Below are positions 58,143 to 64,000 of a stretch of 64,000 nucleotides of DNA, piece after piece (position 1 is the stretch's first letter; every line of letters starts with the position of its first letter). Below the pieces are notes generated by a model. That model did not search any database, was not told the DNA's origin, and saw only the letters and a list, made by a program, of their open reading frames with translations. A program made the translations under genes and the position numbers. This DNA is from Ramazzottius varieornatus (lineage: Eukaryota > Tardigrada > Eutardigrada > Parachela > Ramazzottiidae). Where the stretch lies: positions 679,648 through 743,647 of the forward strand of contig BDGG01000008.1 of NCBI GenBank assembly GCA_001949185.1. Reading direction: 5' to 3'.

Positions 58143-58530
58143 CCCAAATCTTTTTTATTTATGATTAAGAGAAGCGCAACGTGTGCAATCAAATTAACAT
58201 CATTCACCTAGAACGACCTTTGTGTGTGAAGTAGGCATCAAGCTCCCCGATCTTCCTGAGACTTCTGGAGAGCATGACCACATTATCCCATTTGGGTCCA
58301 GTCCGATCGCGTTCGTCTTGAAACACTGGATCGGATAGAAGAAGATGGTGGGGTGGCTTGTCCATATCGGCAGATTCTGGGTCGCTTCCTATGGATTCGA
58401 AGACAGACTGGGCAGTTAATGCCTCCGCATGCGTATGCTTGTTATTACAGATCAGGAAACCAAGCGCCAATAAACATACGAAGGATGGCAGGCTCAGCAG
58501 TCCAGAAGATTTTTGGCTTGTCGACGTCAT
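58143..58530 (-). CDS. Neuropeptide F-like precursor 2 (predicted C-terminal RFamide)
   Basis: Paralog of the gene at 57 kb. The start was placed at the second Met (58530), which is directly followed by a signal-peptide-like hydrophobic stretch (SLPSFVCLLALGFLIC). Exon 1 ends KIGELDAYFTHKGRS then AG at 58208. With a 58-nt intron (58207-58150) the Arg codon is completed and followed by F-G-K, giving ...GRSRFamide. The intron again splits the same Arg codon, as in NPF family genes. The acceptor (AAAAAAG) is weak. Without splicing the frame would stop as GRSR with no amidation signal. After FGK the frame stays open about 88 codons, so the true 3' end is unknown; the span here stops at the Gly codon. 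Confidence 0.65.
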
Positions 58531-58578
58531 AATGAAGTTGGGGGAAAATTTCGCTCGGAAGTCGTTAACACTCAACAT

Positions 58579-59623
58579 GCACGAGAAGCAAAACGAGATG
58601 AATGTTTTTCCAAATTCACGCAGTAAAGACGTGAAGAAAGAAGAAATGAGTCAGTACGGCAGGCTACCCGGATTTCGGCTCAGACAGCATCCTTCAAGAC
58701 CTCGAAATTTTTTGACCAGTGTGAGGTCAGAAGGCATCTGCCCAGCAGCCGTGAGGCCCTTATTGGGAAAACGGAGCGGAATTCGAAGTTTAACAAATTG
58801 GTTGTGAACTACTTGAAAATCTGGAGACCCAAATCGGAGGACACGGCTGAGGACACAGAGAAGAGTTTGATCTCGGACATCATTTACTCTACAACGGCTC
58901 CACACCCAGTTTTGCAGCTTACGCCAGTCACCTGCACGTTGCAAAATATGCTCGGTTTTCTGGATTCATCTTCCAAATATACCTAATTTTCGAGCCTTTG
59001 AGTAGTAAGCGCATGGCCCATTGTAATTATGAGGAACCTTCCGCCCGTCCCTGACGCAGCTTTAGCGGTCCAAAGAACTTATATACGTATAAACATTGGG
59101 TTTCCGGAGTATTGATTTAATAATCCGCACTCAACCTGCGACGGTACGAGTAGGCCACATCAAAGCTTTCCAAGGACAATCTCAAGATCCGGAACACGAG
59201 CATATCAAAATAGCCGTATAACTTTCTTGTCTCAATGTTTGTTCTGTTCATAGAGGGGACCAGCGTCTGCGCTTATTCCTTACGCCAACAAATCACTCCG
59301 TCCTCGTAGTGCTCTTTGGTGGTGCTCTGTCTTTTCTTTCATATCCCCATTACTGTTACCCTTGACAGTTCATTTATTCCACTGTACTACGCCCCACCCG
59401 ACGTCCACGAACAAAAACACATCCATCAGGAAGGAAAAACGCGGTCGCACTTCACAAAAACCAATCACAGGTTACGCAGCCAGTCTGTCAAACACTGGAT
59501 CCAGATACAAGCGATCCAGCGGTAAAAACCAAATTATTACATCACATCCCCCCAGTTTCCATTATTTCAGAGAGCTTCCTACTTCAAAAAAGAACAGAAG
59601 CAGCGAGAAGAAAAAGCAAAACG
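58579..59623. other. 1-kb stretch with no supported gene
   Basis: It lies between NPF-like 2 (-) and the end of the CFAP107-like gene (-). Only short unspliced frames are present; the expected content is the NPF-like 2 promoter and the 3' UTR of the next gene. Confidence 0.4.
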
Positions 59624-60765
59624 TTATTTGCTCGTCTTTGTGCGGGGAACCATATCGACCCGGCGCCAACCTCCCATGTTGATGCTAACAGGACATTCCT
59701 GTTCCTTCTCCGCTTCCAGCACATGTGGGTTTCCTATGACAAAATTCCCTTCTTGTCTTCTCCACCTAGACGGACGAGTCTTCCGATCTTCAGCGAAGTC
59801 ATTATCTTTAGGCTGGAGGAATCCAGTCTGGTATATGCTCTTCCATTCTATTGCAGCTTCTGCGTCGATTTTAGCCTACGAAAATGACATGCTTACGGTA
59901 ACACACTGAGTCAAACCAAATGAAGCAGAACACAGGGCGTGGGCATATGATTTGAACCAAGTTGTTCTGCTGAGTGGCGCACGCTACTGGCCCATACCAG
60001 ATAAAAACATGCGCCACTTGAAAGAACGATCTGGTTCAGTTCGTTTGTCCGCGTCCCATATTACACGCTAATTGGAAAAATGCTTGTCTTGAAAAAAGTA
60101 TACAAATCACTCACCCATTTCTTGACGTGTTTATCCCAAAGGCCCCAGTTGATTTCAGGTGCGCCGATGGAGGAATCCAGAATGGCACTTGGTGTTGACT
60201 TAGGGTTCTTCAGGCTATACGACTGGTGATACAGCGAATGCCAAGCAGCTCCTTGATCATGTAACGGAGTTCCCTTCTCCGGGTGATGAACATCATCCGG
60301 CGCTTCATTTTTGAAAGTTTCCTTGTTCTTCAGATATTTTTCTCTAGTCTCCGCGTACGCTGCTGGCGCCTCCTGGAACAGACAGTCTCGTATGAATGTC
60401 CGTTTATACGCAGACTGATGCTTCGTCGTGTCTTGTTGCCCTTGATTATACATGAAGGCATCTTTGAAGGGAGCTTTCGGCAATGCCGCAACAGCTCGTC
60501 GTTCCGTCCAGTTCCCGGTCAGTACCTTTGGGCTGTAGGAGTTCTCCCCCCGATATGATGGAAGAGACGGCTTGGCGCGGGTCTTCGATGTACAGGGGCT
60601 CCTCCTGGTGGCATCCGGACAGCCGGTGGGCATAGCTGACAAAGATCGGATTCGAACCACATTTCTTTCGGCGGACTTTTGCGGCGACCTTCGGGAAGCC
60701 ATCTCCTTAGCAACTCTAGTGCTGATTGCTAAACTCAGAACCCTAAGAAGAGACTGTCTCGCCAA
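59624..60765 (-). CDS. CFAP107-like axonemal microtubule inner protein
   Basis: Two exons were joined at TGG|GCT (60765-60115 and 59875-59624). The shared motif YSPKVLTGNWTERR is very close to the YSxKVLxGNWxEER signature I know from CFAP107 (C1orf158), a protein inside doublet microtubules of cilia and sperm tails. The rest is basic and Pro/Tyr-rich, as in microtubule inner proteins. Near the end of exon 1 comes INWGLWDKHVKKW, comparable to the family's NYGLYE segment. The final exon ends GWRRVDMVPRTKTSK. The start could also be the later Met (MASRRSPQKS). The intron holds a hairpin element. Family assignment rests mainly on one motif. Confidence 0.65.
59945..60052. repeat. hairpin element copy in the CFAP107-like intron
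   Basis: CTGAGTGGCGCACGC on the left; ATGCGCCACTTGAAAGAACG then ATCTGGTTCAGTTCG on the right. Confidence 0.75.
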
Positions 60766-61139
60766 AACACCGATTCCGAAGAAGCTGAGTCAGAGTGCTA
60801 AACCGTACGTAGCGTGCCTCAAAGCCGAAGTTCGAACACGCAGCCGTACACTACAGATCAGTTCGCTACAGTACCCAACATTACATAAAGGTGAACAGAA
60901 TTTACCGCACTTTAATGAAGCCAAGACTTTCAGCCTGTCGAACACGCCAAGTACGAACCGGGAATGATTAGTGTAACCAGTATAAAACACAATTATTTCG
61001 CAAGCGCAAGACTAGGCTACTCAAGAAGACTGAAGAGATATAGCCCTCCAGACCGGCCATGTACAATAGAACTTCGGTAAATTGTGGGAGACTAGAGCGG
61101 GTCAGAACGTGCAAAACTTACCAGTATATCACAGACATT
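60766..61139. other. short intergenic stretch, nothing seen
   Basis: It lies between the syntaxin-16 stop and the CFAP107-like start, both on the minus strand. Confidence 0.5.
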
Positions 61140-62733
61140 TCAGCTTTTCACGACGATGAGAATGATGACAAGAAATAAAATAGTTACGCTTAGTCCAACT
61201 ACGCAAAGGAACTTCCGGTTCTTCCGTTGATAGGTTTCGGCCTTCTGCAGTTGCTGCAGTCCGGAAGACGTTTGCACTTGGGCTCGGTCCACGTTGTAGT
61301 CGATACGATCCACAACAGCACCCTGAAACAAAACCATGGTGCAGTGACCATCTACAGGCTGGGCTCGCAGAAAACTATTTCTCATTGCGTAGTATCACAA
61401 GAGCAGACAGGCCAAACTTTCACACACCTACGTACACATTGCTGCCTGCATACGCCTACGCCAGCATATCTAGGTGCATGGAAGATGGGCGTTTTTCGTC
61501 TGCTGAGCTTCGAATAACAGACAAAGCGGCCGAGAAGAAAAAAATACGAAGTATCAAATCCCTACCTGTTCTACAACCATAACAGACAGGTCGTTGAAGA
61601 TTTCGTTGAGCTCCGTGATTGATTTCACAACTTCGCTGACTTGTCTTTCTCGGTTGCGAGCTGCCTCGATATCTTCTTCTTGGAGCTGTAGCTGACTTGT
61701 CATTCCAATGTTCTCCTGGATAAAAACTCAAGGTGAGAAACCTTGGTTAACCCGCATAGTCCGTCTAACAGTGTGTGATACCCGCTGAAAAAGAGTGACA
61801 TCTTCTTCGTCATCGGCTTCCGGCATGAATCGGTCAGACGCACCCTGCTTCAGTAAGTTGCTGCCGAAATACATCTCCGACTGTTGCTCTCGATGTTTTA
61901 TTCCTGCAAGCACAAAAAGCAGTGTCAAGCGGAAGTCTTCCGAGCGAGCAAAAGTGTGCGGATACCTACGAGAAAGATATGCGGATTGACTCTGACGAAA
62001 TTCCACGGTGGCTTCCTGTAACTCGGACACCAAGGAGAGGATAACATTCTTCTTTAGTCGGTCTTCTTGTCCGGTCGCATTGCTCTGCGACCGCTTCCGG
62101 AAGTTCTCCACCTGGCGCTGCAGTTGATGCAGTTTCCGGGTGAGATCTTCCGAGAACTTTTCGATTGCGTGTTCCTCTTCTTGGGACTGTTCGGTGTTGT
62201 CATCAAAGATTAACGTCGGTCTCGTCAGATGCTTCTCGTGAAGGGCGTTCAGTTCCTTGACTGGAAACAAAAAATTTGTAGCAAACCAGACCGACAGCAA
62301 GTGTACCGCTCGACCTCCAAAGTCCAGACATACCTCTCTGACGCACCATGTCAATCTGGTCTTTGAATTCGGGTAGCGTATTCAACCTAGTGAAAAATAG
62401 TTCGCGAGATGTGGTAGATATTATTCTAAACATTACCGTACCATTCAGGCGCTCTTTCCGAATTATAATTTCGGTCCGAATCACTGACATCGCCTCTTTC
62501 CACATCAACGTCCAGGTTCTTCCTGTTTCCTTTCTTCGAGCGCGGAACCAATGATGCTCTGTCTTCGGTCTGAAACAAGTTATCGATTACTACGGCGCAT
62601 AATTATCCTGCTGTAGACCGCGATTACGTAGTACCTCTCCATCTTGTCCCATATGGTCAGAAAAGATATGAAGGCGCTGAATGGCGTTGTTCCGCATCAG
62701 GCTGAAGATGTCTGTCAAGTTTCGCGTCGCCAT
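61140..62733 (-). CDS. Syx16: Syntaxin-16 (Qa-SNARE of the trans-Golgi network)
   Basis: SNARE for endosome-to-trans-Golgi retrograde transport. About seven exons. The start [20 protein letters not shown] matches the family's MATRxLTxxFxLxRNN opening. Then [31 protein letters not shown], a long N-terminal three-helix region, and [15 protein letters not shown]. The SNARE helix is [40 protein letters not shown]. It ends with [20 protein letters not shown] and a single C-terminal membrane anchor. The KNRK before the anchor and the VVEQG core Gln are typical. The frame is intact. Confidence 0.93.
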
Positions 62734-63146
62734 TCTAAAAGCAGCAGAGATAAATCCGGCGATGGACTAGGATAGGAGAAGGAGCGATGTGTGTACTACT
62801 CTTAGACAGGCTAGCTTCCAGGTTCAGAGCTCTTCCATGGCTAATTCAAATTTCAAAACATTTTGATGAAAAGCTATACCGCAATTGCGATACATGCAAA
62901 GTGTAGCCATGCGGCATCTTGAATAGACGCACACAATCAAGTAATCGCTCTACGTTTTTCACGGTAACTTGCATCCACGGCTATCATCTGATTTTTTCGC
63001 AAATCCGCGTTCTAACTGCCACGAAGTTAATTAATCATTTTCAAACTTTCCGCACTCTCCTTCAGTCCAGGCTTTGAAGTTTACCTCACCTCGTCATCTG
63101 ATTGATTCTCGTCTCTTCCTCAAGACCTCGATTTCCCGTTCTTTCT
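62734..63146. other. divergent intergenic stretch
   Basis: Presumed promoters of syntaxin-16 (-) and of the next gene (+). Nothing else is seen. Confidence 0.4.
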
Positions 63147-64000
63147 ATGCAGAATCTTCGGGCTGCCATGAATGGAACGGCTACTGCTGCCTCGTCTACG
63201 GACGGTGAGTCGTGCTTTGGATGAGTCTTGCGAATATTGAGCTTCCGACTCGAGCAACTACTGTATAATAATTAGGAAAGGTTCGGTGTGGTGCGGTGAA
63301 ACATTTTCATCATCCTTCGCAGAGTCAGTGAAAATTTTTTCACCGCGGTGAAGAACGGTGAAAGCATTGAAAGTGTACCATTGATTGACTGATTGGCTCG
63401 AGACGAGTTTTGTACATGCTCATACTGCCCGCGCGGACTACTGTAATATACNNNNNNNNNNNNNNNNNNNNNNNNNNNNNNNNNNNNNNNNNNNNNNNNN
63501 NCGGTGAAGGATGGTGAAAATGTTTCACTGCACCACACCGAACCTTCCCTAATAATGATGCAGTTTAGATTATCGGAAGCTGATTGAGGAATGTCAGACA
63601 CTACGATCTCCCAGGCTGGACGTCGTACCTGTGCTCGTGACGGACATCCGCAAAGCTTTTGAAGACGCACGACTTCGTATCACGCCAGAGGGAGAGGCTT
63701 TATTGGATGAGCTTACGCATCGGTCTCTCATCTACTTTCGCCATTTCCTCAAAAGTCATGAAAACGCTGAAAAACACTTCTCTGCTGTTAAAGTCCGTAC
63801 TTACGATTTGGTTAGTCATCTGCAACGAATTGAAATTCGACGTCAGCAAGGTGAGTTTCTCGGAAATATGTATGATGGGATTCATCGTTACACAGAATAG
63901 TGTTGTTAACCAGTACGTCACAGGACTTGCGCACGATTACGGGCACTTTTGGATGAACCAAGCCGAAGACTGTGTGGAAAGAAAGCCGAGATCTTCCGAC
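63147..64000 (+). CDS. unrecognised gene, 3' end beyond window
   Basis: Exon 1 (63147-63204) reads MQNLRAAMNGTATAASSTDG in part. Exon 2 (63569-63850) reads DYRKLIEECQTLRSPRLDVV, then ITPEGEALLDELTHR, SLIYFRHFLKSHENAEKHFS and DLVSHLQRIEIRRQQ. Exon 3 starts at 63924 and runs off the window. The first intron contains an inverted-repeat element and a 50-N gap. The protein is charged and helical; I do not recognise it. Confidence 0.6.
63273..63549. mobile_element. inverted-repeat element with sequence gap inside
   Basis: Left arm AGGAAAGGTTCGGTGTGGTG then CGGTGAAACATTTTCATCAT; right arm GGTGAAAATGTTTCACTGCA then CCACACCGAACCTTCCC. It is flanked by the direct repeat TAATAAT (63266-63272 and 63550-63556), a likely target duplication. 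The N run sits near its centre, where strong palindromes often break assembly. Confidence 0.75.
63452..63501. other. assembly gap of 50 N
   Basis: Fifty undetermined bases lie within the inverted-repeat element. The exact length of 50 suggests a placeholder size. Confidence 0.98.

Noticed and set aside
20744-58530. The GPCR at 21 kb as receptor for the NPF-like peptides at 57 kb
   Set aside because: Its motifs are of the orexin/allatotropin class, not the NPY/NPF receptor class, and position alone is not evidence.
1-64000. CRISPR array, operon, prophage or bacterial contamination
   Set aside because: Genes are intron-split and eukaryotic throughout; the repeats are inverted and dispersed, not regularly spaced direct repeats.

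Overview
This window is nuclear DNA from a compact, intron-rich invertebrate animal. It holds about 24 protein-coding genes in 64 kb on both strands. Most introns are about 50-130 nt with GT-AG ends, and one clear GC-AG intron is present. Several genes point to a bilaterian and probably a protostome: an ADAMTS protease, an orexin/allatotropin-type receptor, two neuropeptide F-like precursors, a Spindle-E/TDRD9-type piRNA helicase and a CFAP107-like axonemal protein. A tardigrade or another small-genome ecdysozoan is my best guess, but nothing in the sequence settles this. Most real genes are split, so their coordinates are CDS spans with introns inside.

Layout. 1-0.9 kb: decayed hAT transposase. 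1.8-4.7 kb: eIF5A (-), ribosomal protein S21 (+), V-ATPase subunit F (-). 5.3-8.1 kb: a 919-residue coiled-coil protein (+). 8.3-17.3 kb: USP14 (-), Ca-activated nucleotidase/apyrase (+), Nup153-like nucleoporin (-). 18.1 kb: an unrecognised small gene. 20.7-24.8 kb: orexin/allatotropin-type GPCR (+), whose intron 6 carries one transposon inserted in another. 25.2-30.9 kb: SMC5 (-). 31.9-39.3 kb: TDRD9/Spindle-E-like helicase (+) with several reading-frame breaks. 40-42.6 kb: PITHD1 (+) and mitochondrial ribosomal protein L15 (-). 44-48.7 kb: an ADAMTS-like metalloprotease with a duplicated cysteine-rich module (+). 48.9-52.8 kb: a large unrecognised helical protein (-) and LSM2 (-). 53.9-56.7 kb: membrane-anchored Xaa-Pro aminopeptidase (+). 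57-58.6 kb: two neuropeptide F-like genes (-). 59.6-62.7 kb: CFAP107-like protein (-) and syntaxin-16 (-). 63.1 kb to the end: an unrecognised gene cut by the window edge.

Most genes are unrelated housekeeping functions (translation, splicing, proteostasis, nuclear transport, genome maintenance, vesicle fusion), so this is not a dedicated gene cluster. The non-gene DNA is notable. It contains at least five kinds of inverted-repeat element. One is a dispersed ~70-120 bp hairpin family with about ten copies, nearly all in introns. Another is a 306-bp hAT-type element with an 8-bp target duplication, inserted inside one of those hairpins. The main biological leads are the RYamide/RFamide pair of NPF-like genes, the repeatedly broken piRNA helicase, and the doubled cysteine-rich module of the ADAMTS protein.
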